This document shows, one piece after another, positions 1-8,946 of a DNA stretch of 64,000 nt. This stretch comes from Stigmatella ashevillena (GTDB taxonomy: Bacteria; Myxococcota; Myxococcia; Myxococcales; Myxococcaceae), in assembly GCF_028368975.1 (NCBI RefSeq), contig NZ_JAQNDM010000002.1, positions 9,790,425-9,854,424 on the forward strand, given 5' to 3'. Within the stretch, counting starts at the first letter, position 1; every line of letters starts with the position of its first letter. Both the position numbers and the translations under genes were made by a program. Under the pieces are notes generated by a model. It did not search any database. It saw only the letters and a program-made list of their open reading frames with translations, and had not been told where the DNA came from.

Positions 1-1
1 G

Positions 2-595
2 GTGAAGGACCGCATCAAGGAGGGCCTGCGCCGCATCTTCAGCCAGGTCGCCGCCATGCACCTGTACGACCGCACGGCGGAGATCGTCGATCCGGTGACG
101 AAGAAGCGCCTGGGCGTCTGCGAGGAGAAGGTGGACTACGGCCGGGCGGTGAAGGTGCCCGAGGCCATCGCCGAGCTGCGCCGCCAGGATGACTTCATCG
201 TCGCGGCACAGGGAGAACTGGCCGAGACGGTCATCCGCTACCAGAAGGAAATTCTTCTCGACGCGGATCTGCTGCCCCGCACCCAGCGGGGGCTCACGGG
301 GGTCACCGACATCATCCGCTTCAATGTCGAGCGCTTCCTGCGCGACATGGATGATCCAGAGCTGGCGCTGGAGTACGTGGACCTGGACAACTTCTCGGTG
401 GGACGCGTCCGAGGGGCCAAAAGCTACCAGGTGGACATGGCCTTCCGCTTCACCACGGACGAGGCGGACCAGGAGAAGGTGTCCGTGCAGCTCGTCCGGC
501 TCGTGCTGGACCGCAATGGCATCAAACGCATGCTCCGTTTGAGCCCCAAGACAGACGTGCCTCCGCGCCCTGAACCCTACCGGACCGCGGCCTGA
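2..595 (+). CDS. conserved hypothetical protein, probably 5'-truncated by the window edge
   Basis: The frame is open from the first bases of the window and ends in TGA at 593-595. A GTG sits at position 2, but nothing upstream is visible, so the true start is probably outside. The 197 visible residues are soluble and charged, with no signal peptide or membrane segment, and the C-terminal third alternates Asp/Glu and Arg as in a globular cytoplasmic protein. I do not recognise the family. It is co-directional with the pyruvate dehydrogenase genes but separated by about 135 bp, so a shared operon is possible but not shown. Confidence 0.6.
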   Translation: MKDRIKEGLRRIFSQVAAMHLYDRTAEIVDPVTKKRLGVCEEKVDYGRAVKVPEAIAELRRQDDFIVAAQGELAETVIRYQKEILLDADLLPRTQRGLTGVTDIIRFNVERFLRDMDDPELALEYVDLDNFSVGRVRGAKSYQVDMAFRFTTDEADQEKVSVQLVRLVLDRNGIKRMLRLSPKTDVPPRPEPYRTAA

Positions 596-730
596 AGCCC
601 CCGCACGCGGGTTGACGCAGTGCGCCGAAACCACCTTTGGCTTTGAACTCCCAGCGCCGCGCGCTATGAGGCCCACGGCGTTTGATGCTCCGTGGGGATC
701 CTCGGGGCGCCTGCACGGAGGCAAGTCGCG

Positions 731-1852
731 GTGGCAAGCCCGTACTCGAAGGAATTGCTGTTGACGATGTACCGGAAGATGTACCTCATCCGTCGCTTCG
801 AGGAGCGTGCGGGGCAGCAGTATGGCCTGGGGAAGATCGCCGGTTTCTGCCACCTCTATATCGGCCAGGAAGCCACGGCCGTGGGTGCCATCGAAGCCAT
901 CCGGCCGGATGACTACATGCTCTCGGCATACCGGGACCACGGCCAGCCGTTGGCCCGTGGCGCCGATGCGGGCATGGTGATGGCGGAGCTGTTCGGCCGC
1001 GGCACCGGCTACAGCAAGGGCAAGGGCGGCTCGATGCATATCTTTGACATCGAGCACCACTTCTATGGTGGGTACGGCATCGTCGGTGGCCAGATTCCCC
1101 TGGCCGCGGGCATGGCGTTCGCCAGCCGCTACCGCAACGAAGATCGCGTCACGGTGTGCTACTTCGGCGACGCCGCGGCCAACCAGGGCGCCTTCCACGA
1201 GACGCTGAACATGGCGTCCAAGTGGAAGCTGCCGGTCATCTACATCTGCGAGAACAACCGCTACGGCATGGGCACGGCCGTGGGCCGCACCTCCGCGGTG
1301 CCGGAGATGTACAAGCGCGCGGTGGCCTACGACATGCGCGGCGAGCCGGTGGACGGCATGGACTGCCTGAAGATGTACGAGACGGTGAAGGATGCCGCCG
1401 AGTACTGCCGCGCGGGCAAGGGCCCGGTGCTGCTGGAGGCCAACACCTACCGCTTCCGCGGCCACTCCATGGCGGACCCCGCCACCTACCGCAGCAAGCA
1501 GGAGGTGGAGGAGGAGCGCAAGAACGACCCCATCCCCAAGATCAAGGACTTCGCGCTCAAGAAGAAGCTGGCGAAGGAGGAGGAGTTCGACGTCATCGAC
1601 GAAGAGGTGAAGGCGCAGGTGGATGCGGCGGTGAAGTTCGCCGACGAGTCGCCCGAGCCCAGCGTCGAAGAGCTGTGGCGGGACACCATCGTGGAGCCGG
1701 GCGAGGAGGATGTTCGCCCCCGCGAGCGCGTGCTGGGCACGAAGGTCAAGTGGCCCTCGTACCCGTCCGGCAAGGAGCTGAAGGTGACGTGGGATCTCGA
1801 GCCGCGTGCGCAGGCCGAGAAGGAAGACAAGAAGGCCGGCCTGGCGCGCTGA
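731..1852 (+). CDS. pdhA: pyruvate dehydrogenase E1 component, alpha subunit
   Basis: This is the thiamine-diphosphate-binding alpha chain of the E1 heterotetramer, which decarboxylates pyruvate and passes the acetyl group to E2 lipoyl groups in the cytoplasm. The TPP/Mg motif runs from GD to NN at residues about 146-176, and the conserved phosphorylation-loop sequence RFRGHSMADP is at about 241-250. The 373 residues are normal for the family. I chose GTG 731 because ACGGAGG at 715-721 is a well-spaced ribosome site; an in-frame GTG at 692 would add 13 residues without similar support. The E1beta and E2 genes follow directly, giving the order alpha-beta-E2. No dihydrolipoamide dehydrogenase gene is in the window. 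Confidence 0.95.
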   Translation: MASPYSKELLLTMYRKMYLIRRFEERAGQQYGLGKIAGFCHLYIGQEATAVGAIEAIRPDDYMLSAYRDHGQPLARGADAGMVMAELFGRGTGYSKGKGGSMHIFDIEHHFYGGYGIVGGQIPLAAGMAFASRYRNEDRVTVCYFGDAAANQGAFHETLNMASKWKLPVIYICENNRYGMGTAVGRTSAVPEMYKRAVAYDMRGEPVDGMDCLKMYETVKDAAEYCRAGKGPVLLEANTYRFRGHSMADPATYRSKQEVEEERKNDPIPKIKDFALKKKLAKEEEFDVIDEEVKAQVDAAVKFADESPEPSVEELWRDTIVEPGEEDVRPRERVLGTKVKWPSYPSGKELKVTWDLEPRAQAEKEDKKAGLAR

Positions 1853-1898
1853 CGCGCCTCGCACCAACCCCCCCAGACATTAGAGCCGGAGCTGAAAG

Positions 1899-2885
1899 AT
1901 GGCCGAGTTGATGTATCGCGAGGCGCTGAACCAGGCGCTCGCCGAGGAGATGGAGCGCGACGCCAACGTCTTCCTGATTGGTGAGGAAGTGGGTCGCTAT
2001 AACGGGGCCTTCAAGGTGTCCCAGGGGCTGCTGGACAAGTTCGGGAGCGCGCGCATCATCGACGCGCCCATCTCCGAGCTGGGCTTCACCGGCATGGCCG
2101 CGGGCGCCGCGATGGTGGGCCTCCGGCCGGTGGTGGAGATGATGACGTGGAACTTCGCCATCCTGGCGATGGACCAGATCGTCAACAACGCGGCGAAGCT
2201 GCGGCACATGTCCGGTGGCCAGCTGCGCTGCCCCATCGTGTTCCGTGGACCGGGCGGCGCGGGTGGCCGTCTGTCCAGCCAGCACAGCCAGGCGCTGGAG
2301 GCCAACTACGCCCACTTCCCGGGCTTGAAGGTGATTGCGCCGGCCACGCCGGCGGATGCCAAGGGCTTGCTCAAGGCGGCCATCCGGGACGAGAACCCGG
2401 TGGTGATGATTGAGGGCGAGCGCCTGTACGCCGTCAAGGGCGAGGTGCCCGAAGGTGAGCACGTCGTCCCCATCGGCAAGGCCGATGTGAAGCGCGAGGG
2501 CAAGGACGTCTCCATCATCACCTGGAGCCGCATGTACTATTTCTGCGAGGAGGCCGCGCAGCAGCTCGAGAAGGAGGGCATCTCCGTGGAGATCCTCGAC
2601 CTGCGCACGCTGCGTCCGCTGGACGAGGAGGCCATTCTGGCCACCGTCCGCAAGACGAACCGCGCGGTCGTCGTGGAAGAGGGCTGGGCGCTGGCCGGTG
2701 TGGGCGCGTCGGTGGTGGACATCATTCAGTCCAAGGCCTTCGATGAGCTGGATGCGCCCGTCCTGCGGGTCACCGGTCTGGACGTGAACATGTCCTACGC
2801 GGCGAACCTGGAGAACGCGACCCAGCCGGATGCCGCGAAGATCGCCGCCGCCGTGAAGAAGGTCCTCTACCGAGAGGGAGCCTGA
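1899..2885 (+). CDS. pdhB: pyruvate dehydrogenase E1 component, beta subunit
   Basis: This is the beta chain of E1, which supplies the glutamate that activates thiamine diphosphate; the family motif GEEVGRYNGAFKVSQGL starts near residue 28. A conserved SQHSQALEA segment and the C-terminal transketolase-like domain (TWSRMYYFCEEAA, then VVVEEGW) are present. The 328-residue length is standard. The ATG at 1899 is preceded by GGAG at a suitable distance. It lies 46 bp after pdhA and 5 bp before the E2 gene, so the three form one transcription unit and one complex. Confidence 0.96.
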   Translation: MAELMYREALNQALAEEMERDANVFLIGEEVGRYNGAFKVSQGLLDKFGSARIIDAPISELGFTGMAAGAAMVGLRPVVEMMTWNFAILAMDQIVNNAAKLRHMSGGQLRCPIVFRGPGGAGGRLSSQHSQALEANYAHFPGLKVIAPATPADAKGLLKAAIRDENPVVMIEGERLYAVKGEVPEGEHVVPIGKADVKREGKDVSIITWSRMYYFCEEAAQQLEKEGISVEILDLRTLRPLDEEAILATVRKTNRAVVVEEGWALAGVGASVVDIIQSKAFDELDAPVLRVTGLDVNMSYAANLENATQPDAAKIAAAVKKVLYREGA

Positions 2886-2890
2886 GACGT

Positions 2891-4489
2891 ATGGCCAAGC
2901 CCATCCAGATGCCGGCGCTTTCCCCCACCATGAAGGAGGGGAAGCTCGTCAAGTGGCTGAAGAAGGTGGGAGACAAGGTCTCCTCCGGGGATGCCATCGC
3001 CGAGGTCGAGACCGACAAGTCCAACCTTGAGGTCGAGGCGTACGACGACGGCGTGCTGCTACAGATCATCGTTGCCGAGGGAGACCTGGCCGTGGTGGGG
3101 GCCCCCATCGCGTACGTGGGGGCGAAGGGCGAGAAGGTCGAGGCAGGCAACACGCCTGCCGCGCCTGCCGCCGCGCCTGCCAAGACCGAGGCCCCCGCGC
3201 AGCCTGTGGCGGTCCCGGCGGCTCCTGCTCCCGCGGCGGCCCCTGCCTCCGGCGGAGACGGTATCCCCGTGCTCATGCCCGCGCTCTCCCCGACGATGAA
3301 GGAGGGCAAGGTCGTCAAGTGGCTGAAGAAGGTGGGGGATAAGATCTCCTCCGGAGAGGCCATCGCCGAGATCGAGACCGACAAGTCCAACCTCGAGGTC
3401 GAGGCGTACGACGACGGGACGCTCGCGAAGATCCTCGTGGATGCGGACCAGTTGGCGCAGGTGGGAGCTCCCATCGCGTACATCACGGGCAAGGGCGGTA
3501 AGGCAGCCGCCTCGGCGCCGGCCCCTGCGGCCGCTCCAGCCCCCGCGGCCCCCGCCGCGGCGCCCCAGAAGTCCGAGGCCCCGGCGGCTCCTCGCCCGGC
3601 GTCGGCCGAGGGCCGAGTTCGTGCCAGTCCGCTCGCCCGGAAGATGGCGAGCTCCCAGGGGCTGGATCTGTCCGCGGTTCACGGCTCGGGCCCCCTCGGA
3701 CGGGTGGTGAAGCGCGACATCGAGGCCGCGCTGGCTCAGGGTCCTTCGGCTGCGAAGAAGGCTCCGGAGGCCTCCGCGGCATCGGCACGCCCTGCGGCGC
3801 CGGGCAGCCGTCCGGCTCCGAAGACGCTCCCCATCTCGACGATGCGCAAGGTGATTGCCCAGCGCATGAGCGAGGTGAAGCCGGGGGTGCCCCACTTCTA
3901 CCTGACGGTGGATGTGGAGATGGACGCGGCGATGAAGATCCGCGAGGAGGCCAAGTCGCTGGAGTCCAAGGTCTCCGTCAACGACATCATCGTGAAGGCG
4001 GTGGCCGTCGCGCTGCGCCGCTCTCCGAAGATGAACGTGTCGCTGCAGGGCAACAACATCCTGCAGTTTGCCACGGCGGATGTCGGCATCGCGGTGGCCA
4101 TCGAGGACGGCCTCATCACCCCCATCATCAAGGATGCGGACCAGAAGGGGCTGCAAGCCATCTCCACCGAGGCCCGGGAGCTGGCCGAGCGTGCCCGGAA
4201 GAAGGCGCTCAAGCCGGAGGAGTACACGGGCGGGTCGATCACCGTCTCCAACCTGGGCATGTACGGCATTGATCAGTTCGTTGCCGTCATCAACCCGCCG
4301 CAGGCGGCCATCATCGCGGTAGGGGCCGTGGCGGACAAAGCGGTGGTGCGCGACGGGCAGCTCGCGGTGCGGAAGATCCTCACGGTGACGCTCTCGGGAG
4401 ACCACCGGGTCATCGACGGGGCCACGGGGGCGGAGTACCTGCGCGAGCTCAAGAACCTGCTCGAGCACCCAATGCGGTTGCTGTTCTAG
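2891..4489 (+). CDS. pdhC: pyruvate dehydrogenase E2, dihydrolipoamide acetyltransferase with two lipoyl domains
   Basis: E2 is the core acetyltransferase of the complex. The 532-residue protein has two lipoyl domains (about 1-78 and 127-205), each with the lipoylated lysine in ETDKSNLEVEAYDDG; Ala/Pro-rich linkers; a peripheral-subunit-binding domain near 240-275 (ASPLARKMA, then GPLGRVVKRDI); and a C-terminal catalytic domain with the active-site sequence DHRVIDG near the end. Two near-identical lipoyl domains are less common than one in bacterial alpha2beta2-type complexes. The ATG is 5 bp from the pdhB stop. A strong hairpin 26 bp after its stop probably ends the operon. Confidence 0.96.
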   Translation: MAKPIQMPALSPTMKEGKLVKWLKKVGDKVSSGDAIAEVETDKSNLEVEAYDDGVLLQIIVAEGDLAVVGAPIAYVGAKGEKVEAGNTPAAPAAAPAKTEAPAQPVAVPAAPAPAAAPASGGDGIPVLMPALSPTMKEGKVVKWLKKVGDKISSGEAIAEIETDKSNLEVEAYDDGTLAKILVDADQLAQVGAPIAYITGKGGKAAASAPAPAAAPAPAAPAAAPQKSEAPAAPRPASAEGRVRASPLARKMASSQGLDLSAVHGSGPLGRVVKRDIEAALAQGPSAAKKAPEASAASARPAAPGSRPAPKTLPISTMRKVIAQRMSEVKPGVPHFYLTVDVEMDAAMKIREEAKSLESKVSVNDIIVKAVAVALRRSPKMNVSLQGNNILQFATADVGIAVAIEDGLITPIIKDADQKGLQAISTEARELAERARKKALKPEEYTGGSITVSNLGMYGIDQFVAVINPPQAAIIAVGAVADKAVVRDGQLAVRKILTVTLSGDHRVIDGATGAEYLRELKNLLEHPMRLLF

Positions 4490-4514
4490 TTCAAGGAAGC
4501 CAGCGCCCTTCCGG

Positions 4515-4546
4515 CTGGCCGCCATGTCTTCACGCATGGCGGCCAG
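4515..4546. terminator. bidirectional hairpin between convergent genes
   Basis: A perfect 12-bp stem (CTGGCCGCCATG with CATGGCGGCCAG) has an 8-nt loop. It lies between the pdhC stop and the 3' end of the small gene on the opposite strand. There is no T-tract, so termination is inferred from stem strength and position. Confidence 0.6.
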
Positions 4547-4564
4547 GGGGAGCGGCGAGCGGAA

Positions 4565-4771
4565 TCAGCTCCGTGTCTTCGGCACATCTTCCATGTCGTG
4601 CTCGAGCTTCCGCTGTGCCTCGGTGACATCGGCCTGCGCCTCGCGCGGCGTCTTCGTGGTCAGCTCCTCCTCATGCTCCTTCGAGCGGCCTTGAATTCCA
4701 GGCCAGGGCTCGGGCCGGGTCGATTGAGGGTGCTTGATGTGCTCCGCGTAGCCCTTGTCCTTTTTCGCCAT
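4565..4771 (-). CDS. small hydrophilic hypothetical protein (68 aa)
   Basis: The start ATG at 4771 is preceded by a perfect AGGAGG six bases upstream, which decides it over a longer reading to 4894. The product is highly charged and polar, rich in Lys, Glu, Pro and Gln, with no hydrophobic segment, so it is probably a soluble and largely disordered protein. It begins MAKKDKGYAEHIKHPQ. I do not recognise a named family. It converges on pdhC and is divergent from the DUF2795 gene 153 bp away. Confidence 0.6.
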   Translation of the reverse strand: MAKKDKGYAEHIKHPQSTRPEPWPGIQGRSKEHEEELTTKTPREAQADVTEAQRKLEHDMEDVPKTRS

Positions 4772-4924
4772 CCCATGCCTCCTGTTGGGGGTCCGCACCG
4801 ATAGGGTGGGGTGGGGGAATGAAGGCGACCAGGGGATTGCAGCGCCTTGGCTGGGTCGCTTGGCAGGTCTCCTGCCGACAAAAAGCTCCCGCACTTCCCC
4901 CGTTCGCTGTTTAACTTCAGCCCA

Positions 4925-5224
4925 ATGAACGACGACATGACACGAGCCCGTTCAACCGCGGGTGCCCGCGGTGCTGACGCGGGTGCTGCGCCGGAAGCCG
5001 CCCCTTCCCCTTCGATTCGCAAGGCCCTTGAAGGCGCGGTATTCCCCCTCTCGGTGGAGCAACTGGTTCATGTCGCCCGGGAGAATGGTGCCCCAGCCCC
5101 CCTCCTCACCCTGCTCAGCGCCCTGCCCCGGAAGCCGTTCGCTTCAATGGAGGGGGTGGAGTGCTCCCTCGTGAACCACATGCCGCGGTCCGCCGACGAG
5201 GGGGACCCCTCGTCGTCCAGCTAA
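4925..5224 (+). CDS. DUF2795-like small protein
   Basis: The 99-residue protein has a disordered Ala/Arg-rich first third and a C-terminal domain of about 60 residues, with FPLSVEQLVHVARENGA at its start followed by a Leu-rich helix and LPRKPFASMEGVE. That layout (helix, Pro, helix, LP, aromatic/small, V) is what I associate with DUF2795. This is a pattern match from memory, not a search. The function of that family is unknown. The ATG at 4925 was preferred to the longer frame from 4847 because the extension is not protein-like. Confidence 0.6.
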   Translation: MNDDMTRARSTAGARGADAGAAPEAAPSPSIRKALEGAVFPLSVEQLVHVARENGAPAPLLTLLSALPRKPFASMEGVECSLVNHMPRSADEGDPSSSS

Positions 5225-5342
5225 GACGCGATGCGTCAGGAGTCGCCCAGGCCTCCCTTCCAGTGCTGCACACTGGAAGGTATGGAGAGGCGATGCGCGC
5301 GGGGGCAGTGGCGTTATTCTGTGGGGACCCGGTCTGGCTTCC

Positions 5343-6527
5343 ATGGATGGCCTGGCCGGGCTGCACGCCATGACCCCCTCTGATCTTCCCGCGGTGCTCT
5401 ACTGTGATGACGACGCCCTGAACCTGCGGGTGTTCGACGCCAACTTCGGGCAGCGCTTTCGCATCCTGCGCTGCTCTTCGCCCAATGAAGCGCTGACCGT
5501 GCTGGAGCAACGGCGCGGAGACATCGGAGTGGTGATCTCCGATCAGCGCATGCCTGGAATGAGCGGTGTGGAGTTGCTGGAGCGGGCACGCACGCTGGCT
5601 CCGGATGCCAAGCGCATGCTCGTCACGGCCTACGCGGATCTCCAGGCCGTGGTGGACGCGGTCAACCGCGGGCAGGTGACGCGCTACTTCGTCAAACCGT
5701 GGGATCGCGCGGAGATGCTCGCCGCGCTCGATGATGCGCTGAAGATTGCGCGGTTGGAGCTGAAGATCCGCCAGGTCGAGGGCCGGATGATGAAGGCCGA
5801 GCGTCTGGCCACGCTGGGGCAGGTGACGGCCGGCATTGCCCACGAGCTGATGGGGCCGGTGGGCTATCTCTCGCAGAACGTCGTCTCCCTGCGCCGGGAC
5901 ATCGAGCACATCATCTCCTACGTGAACAAGCACCTGGAGGAGGATCCGCATCCGGCCGTGTCCGAGACGGTGAAGGATCTGCCCGCGCTCATCGGGGATC
6001 TCGCCACGGGCACCGAGCACCTGCGGCAGGTGGCCAATGGCCTGAAGGCCCAGGCGCGCGGCGACGAGACGGAGCAGGCGGCGGAGGTGTCCGAGGTGGT
6101 GTCCTTCGCGGTGAAGCTGGCGCGCGCGGAGGTGCGGGATCGCGCCCGGCTCACCAGCAGCGGGGAGCCGGTCCGCGTGCTGTTCGGCCCGGTGAAGCTC
6201 TGCCAGGTGCTGCTGAACCTCATCGTGAATGCCGCTCAGGCCATGGAGGGCGTCCAGCGGACGGGCCGCATCGACGTGCGGTGGGCGCAGCAGGACCGCT
6301 GGGTCACCATCACCGTGGCGGACAATGGCTGCGGCATTCCCGTGGAACTCCAGGAGAAGGTGTTCCAGCCCCTCTTCACCACCAAGCCCGTGGGGATTGG
6401 CACCGGGCTGGGGCTCTCCATCTGCAAGGAACTGGTGACGCAGTATGGGGGCAAGCTTCAGCTCACCTCCGTGCCGGGAGAGGGGACGGAGATCAACATC
6501 ACGGTCCTCCGGGCACCGATGCCTTGA
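5343..6527 (+). CDS. receiver-histidine kinase (REC-HisKA-HATPase)
   Basis: This is a soluble sensor kinase of 394 residues whose input is an N-terminal receiver domain. The receiver (about 18-135) has the acidic pocket CDDD, the phosphoacceptor Asp in [11 protein letters not shown] and the conserved Lys in FVKPWD. A linker leads to the dimerisation/phosphoacceptor helix with His in [11 protein letters not shown], then a complete ATPase domain with the N box [18 protein letters not shown] and GTGLGLSI. No membrane segment is seen. The arrangement suggests that phosphorylation of the receiver controls the kinase. Start 5343 or 5370 are both possible; neither has a strong ribosome site. Its partner is unknown. 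Confidence 0.85.
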   Translation: MDGLAGLHAMTPSDLPAVLYCDDDALNLRVFDANFGQRFRILRCSSPNEALTVLEQRRGDIGVVISDQRMPGMSGVELLERARTLAPDAKRMLVTAYADLQAVVDAVNRGQVTRYFVKPWDRAEMLAALDDALKIARLELKIRQVEGRMMKAERLATLGQVTAGIAHELMGPVGYLSQNVVSLRRDIEHIISYVNKHLEEDPHPAVSETVKDLPALIGDLATGTEHLRQVANGLKAQARGDETEQAAEVSEVVSFAVKLARAEVRDRARLTSSGEPVRVLFGPVKLCQVLLNLIVNAAQAMEGVQRTGRIDVRWAQQDRWVTITVADNGCGIPVELQEKVFQPLFTTKPVGIGTGLGLSICKELVTQYGGKLQLTSVPGEGTEINITVLRAPMP

Positions 6528-7083
6528 GGCCGAACGCATTGCGGAGCATCCGGGAGACGCGGTGGAGCGTCTCCTCCTCGGAGGGGAGGATGTGCTCCAC
6601 CAGTGCGGCCTGTCGCGGGGGCTGCTCCGGAGCACTGCTCCACGCCACGAGCAGGGCCCGGCGGCCGGAGGAAGGGCGGTGCACCACTTCCACCGACGTG
6701 ACATCGTCGAAGGGGATGACCTGGGTGCGTGTGGTTCCGGGTGCCCAGGTCAGGTGCTCCAGCCGGAGCGTCTCCGAGCGGAAATGAAGGACGAAGCGCC
6801 GCCGGGCCAGCCGCCCTTCGAGCCGCAGCCCGAGCCCCACGCAGGCAGCGGCCAGCAGCCCCCAGGCAATGGGGGCCCCCAGGTGGGAGGGGGTGCTGAG
6901 CAGGGAGCTCACGCTGGCCAGCCCACACAGGGCTCCCAGCAGCAGACACAGCTCAGGTAGCAGGCGCCGCGGCCAGGTGGGGGGTCGGGATTCTCCCACC
7001 ATCCGCCCCTCATCGTAGCGCAGGGAGACGTCCCCCAGTCGGGGGGGGATGCGGTTTTCCTCCAGGGCGTCGGCGAAACTCAC
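6499..7083 (-). CDS. hypothetical membrane protein with two TM segments
   Basis: The 194-residue protein has a soluble N-terminal 40 residues, two closely spaced hydrophobic segments (about 42-62 and 68-86) and a C-terminal soluble domain of about 100 residues with alternating beta-like pattern (RRFVLHFRSETLRLEHL, VIPFDDVTSVEVV). The order of a TM pair then a beta-rich tail resembles PH-like membrane proteins, but I cannot assign a family. It ends 28 bp inside the 3' end of the convergent receiver-kinase gene. Confidence 0.65.
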   Translation of the reverse strand: MSFADALEENRIPPRLGDVSLRYDEGRMVGESRPPTWPRRLLPELCLLLGALCGLASVSSLLSTPSHLGAPIAWGLLAAACVGLGLRLEGRLARRRFVLHFRSETLRLEHLTWAPGTTRTQVIPFDDVTSVEVVHRPSSGRRALLVAWSSAPEQPPRQAALVEHILPSEEETLHRVSRMLRNAFGLKASVPGGP

Positions 7084-7133
7084 CCCCTCAGAATAAGACG
7101 TGTCGCCTCACCGCTCGAAGTTACTCGCGAGCT

Positions 7134-8123
7134 GTGAGATCCTGGATCGGCATGGATTTGCCGTTCGAGATCGAGGAGGAGGATGAGCAAGGTGGCGGCG
7201 GGACGCTCGCCTCGACTGTTTTGCTGGTAGACGATGAGCTTGTGGTGCTGGACATCTGCACCCGGCTGTTGTCCCGCGAGCCGGACCTGCTGATCACCCA
7301 GGCCACCAGCGCCGAGGAGGCGCTGCCTCTGTTGCGTGCCCAGCGCTTCGACGTGCTGGTGACGGACAAGAACCTGCCCCAGATGAGCGGCATCGAGCTC
7401 ATCGCCGAGGCCCGGCGGCTCCAGCCGTCCCTCGAGGCGATGATGATCACCGGCTATGCCAGCTCGGAGTCCGTCATCGCCGCCTTCGCTGCCGGCGCGA
7501 GCGACTACATCCTCAAGCCTTTCGATGATCTCCGGGTGCTGCGCGCCAAGGTGCGCGCCGCGCTCGAGCGGCGCACCGAGCGCATCCGGGGGCGAGAGCA
7601 GGCCCGCCACGTGGCCCGGCAGGCGTCGGCGCTCATCCAGGCAGGGAAGGATGCGCCAGAGCCCGCGCACCAGGCGCTGGAGGACGAGCTGCGCAACTAC
7701 GAGCAGGCGGTGCAGAACGGCGCGATGAGCGGGCACGTGGCCGTGGTGGGCAGCGACGAGGCCGTGGAACTGCTGCGCGCGGAGGGGTTCGAGGTGGCGG
7801 GTTTCCCTCCGGCCGCCGCCGCCCTGGAGAGCGCCGACGTCGTCATTCTGGAGACGGGCGAACCCCAGTGGAGGGTGCTGGCGGATCACCTCCAGTCCCG
7901 CTCACCGGACTTGCTGCTGCTGTCCAGTCCTCAGGCGGATCTCGCCGACCTGCTGGAGGCCATCAGCTTGCGGTTGGATCTGGTGGGCTTCGGCGCGTCC
8001 TCCACCACGCAGGGGCTGCCGGATCGGCTGCGGATGGTGCTGCTGCGCCGCTGCATCCAGCGCGCCCAAGACCGGCTGGCCACGGCACTGGCCGCCTTTC
8101 ACCAGAGCATTCCCGGCCGCTGA
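7134..8123 (+). CDS. response regulator with C-terminal pseudo-receiver-like domain
   Basis: The receiver domain (about residues 27-145) is intact: VDDE pocket, phosphoacceptor in VTDKNLPQMSG and Lys in ILKPFDD. After a charged helical linker, a second domain starts at about 200 with VAVVGSDEAVELLRAEGFEVAGF and continues DVVILETGEP. This has the beta-alpha rhythm of a receiver without the acidic pocket. There is no DNA-binding helix-turn-helix or enzymatic output. The first codon in this frame is a GTG at 7134; ATG 7152 is equally plausible. It probably acts by protein contact. The neighbouring receiver-kinase (5343-6527) is a reasonable but unproven partner. Confidence 0.8.
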   Translation: MRSWIGMDLPFEIEEEDEQGGGGTLASTVLLVDDELVVLDICTRLLSREPDLLITQATSAEEALPLLRAQRFDVLVTDKNLPQMSGIELIAEARRLQPSLEAMMITGYASSESVIAAFAAGASDYILKPFDDLRVLRAKVRAALERRTERIRGREQARHVARQASALIQAGKDAPEPAHQALEDELRNYEQAVQNGAMSGHVAVVGSDEAVELLRAEGFEVAGFPPAAAALESADVVILETGEPQWRVLADHLQSRSPDLLLLSSPQADLADLLEAISLRLDLVGFGASSTTQGLPDRLRMVLLRRCIQRAQDRLATALAAFHQSIPGR

Positions 8124-8165
8124 ACCCCGGGCGGCAGCCCTCCCGCCGCCGCCCGCAAAAGCGAA

Positions 8166-8195
8166 ACGCCCGCCCTCCGAGAGGAGAGCGGGCGT
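8166..8195 (-). terminator. intrinsic terminator of the tRNA operon
   Basis: An 8-bp outer stem (ACGCCCGC/GCGGGCGT) is capped by an inner CTCC-GAGA-GGAG hairpin with a stable tetraloop. On the minus strand it is followed by TTTCGCTTTTGC, giving the T-rich tail expected downstream of tRNA-Glu. It also lies after the stop of the plus-strand receiver gene. Confidence 0.7.
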
Positions 8196-8200
8196 CTCAG

Positions 8201-8272
8201 TGACCCTGCCGGGATTCGAACCCGAGTTTGTGCCGTGAGAGGGCACCGTCCTAACCACTAGACGACAGGGCC
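8201..8272 (-). tRNA. tRNA-Glu, anticodon CTC
   Basis: The minus strand reads GGCCCTG at the 5' acceptor, pairing with CAGGGTC at the 3' end with discriminator A. The anticodon stem GTGCC/GGCAC encloses the loop CTCTCAC, so the anticodon is CTC, reading GAG. The T arm GGGTTCGAATCCC is canonical. CCA is not encoded. It is 59 bp after tRNA-Gln on the same strand and precedes a strong terminator. Confidence 0.95.
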
Positions 8273-8331
8273 GTCTTTGCTGCGACCTCAACTACCGCTT
8301 CGGCCTTCTCACGTCAACCGAAGTTTTCAAG

Positions 8332-8402
8332 CTGGGGAACTAGGATTCGAACCTAGATAAGCAGAGTCAGAGTCTGCTGTCCTGCCGTTAGACGATTCCC
8401 CA
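8332..8402 (-). tRNA. tRNA-Gln, anticodon CTG
   Basis: The acceptor stem TGGGGAA/TTCCCCA has discriminator G. The anticodon stem GCAGA/TCTGC encloses the loop CTCTGAC, giving anticodon CTG, which reads CAG. The T arm AGGTTCGAATCCT is canonical and CCA is not encoded. It lies 66 bp downstream of the small exported-protein gene and of gltX, all on the minus strand. Confidence 0.95.
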
Positions 8403-8468
8403 AAAACCACCGTGCTGCTTGCTGCCGTCTGCGAGCCCTCACTACCACAACTGCCGGGGGCTCGTGAA

Positions 8469-8861
8469 CTACCGAGTTTTCTTTCCCGGCTTCACTTCCG
8501 GCGCCTTCTTGGCGGGCTTCGCCGCAGCCAGCGCCGGCACGATATAGATGCGAACTTCCTCGTTCGCCTCATAAATGTTCAGACCCTCGAAATTCTTCCC
8601 CGAGGGGTTGACGATGTGAACCGCCTTCACGCCCGGCTGGTTGACGATGGCCTTCCGCGAGAACGTCCCCGCGGGATAGACCGTCCGGTAGTACTTCAGG
8701 GTCTCCTCGTAATCCCCAGGAGCCCGGTACCGGTTTTCGCCCACCTTCCGAGCGCCATCAGGGAGCTGAGCTCCATTGATGACCTCCGCCTCCGCCACCG
8801 TCACGCTGAGGGCCACGACAGCCACCCAAAGCGGGCGCGCCTTATAAAAATACCGGGTCAT
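8469..8861 (-). CDS. small exported hypothetical protein
   Basis: The protein has a clear signal peptide: Lys/Arg near the start, a hydrophobic core and cleavage after AEA at about residue 25. A mature domain of about 85 residues (YRAPGDYEETLKYYRTVYP, then VNQPGVKAVHIVNP) and a Lys/Pro/Ala-rich tail follow. I do not recognise the family. ATG 8861 was chosen so that the signal peptide starts normally; ATG 8882 would add seven residues. It starts 85 bp after the gltX stop and precedes the two tRNAs, so all four genes may share a transcript. Confidence 0.65.
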   Translation of the reverse strand: MTRYFYKARPLWVAVVALSVTVAEAEVINGAQLPDGARKVGENRYRAPGDYEETLKYYRTVYPAGTFSRKAIVNQPGVKAVHIVNPSGKNFEGLNIYEANEEVRIYIVPALAAAKPAKKAPEVKPGKKTR

Positions 8862-8946
8862 CCTGTCAAGCGCTCGAGCCATCGGCGGACACCATAGGGC
8901 CCCTGTTCCGCGGCGTCCACCGCCTTTGCAAGGGCCCCAGTACACG

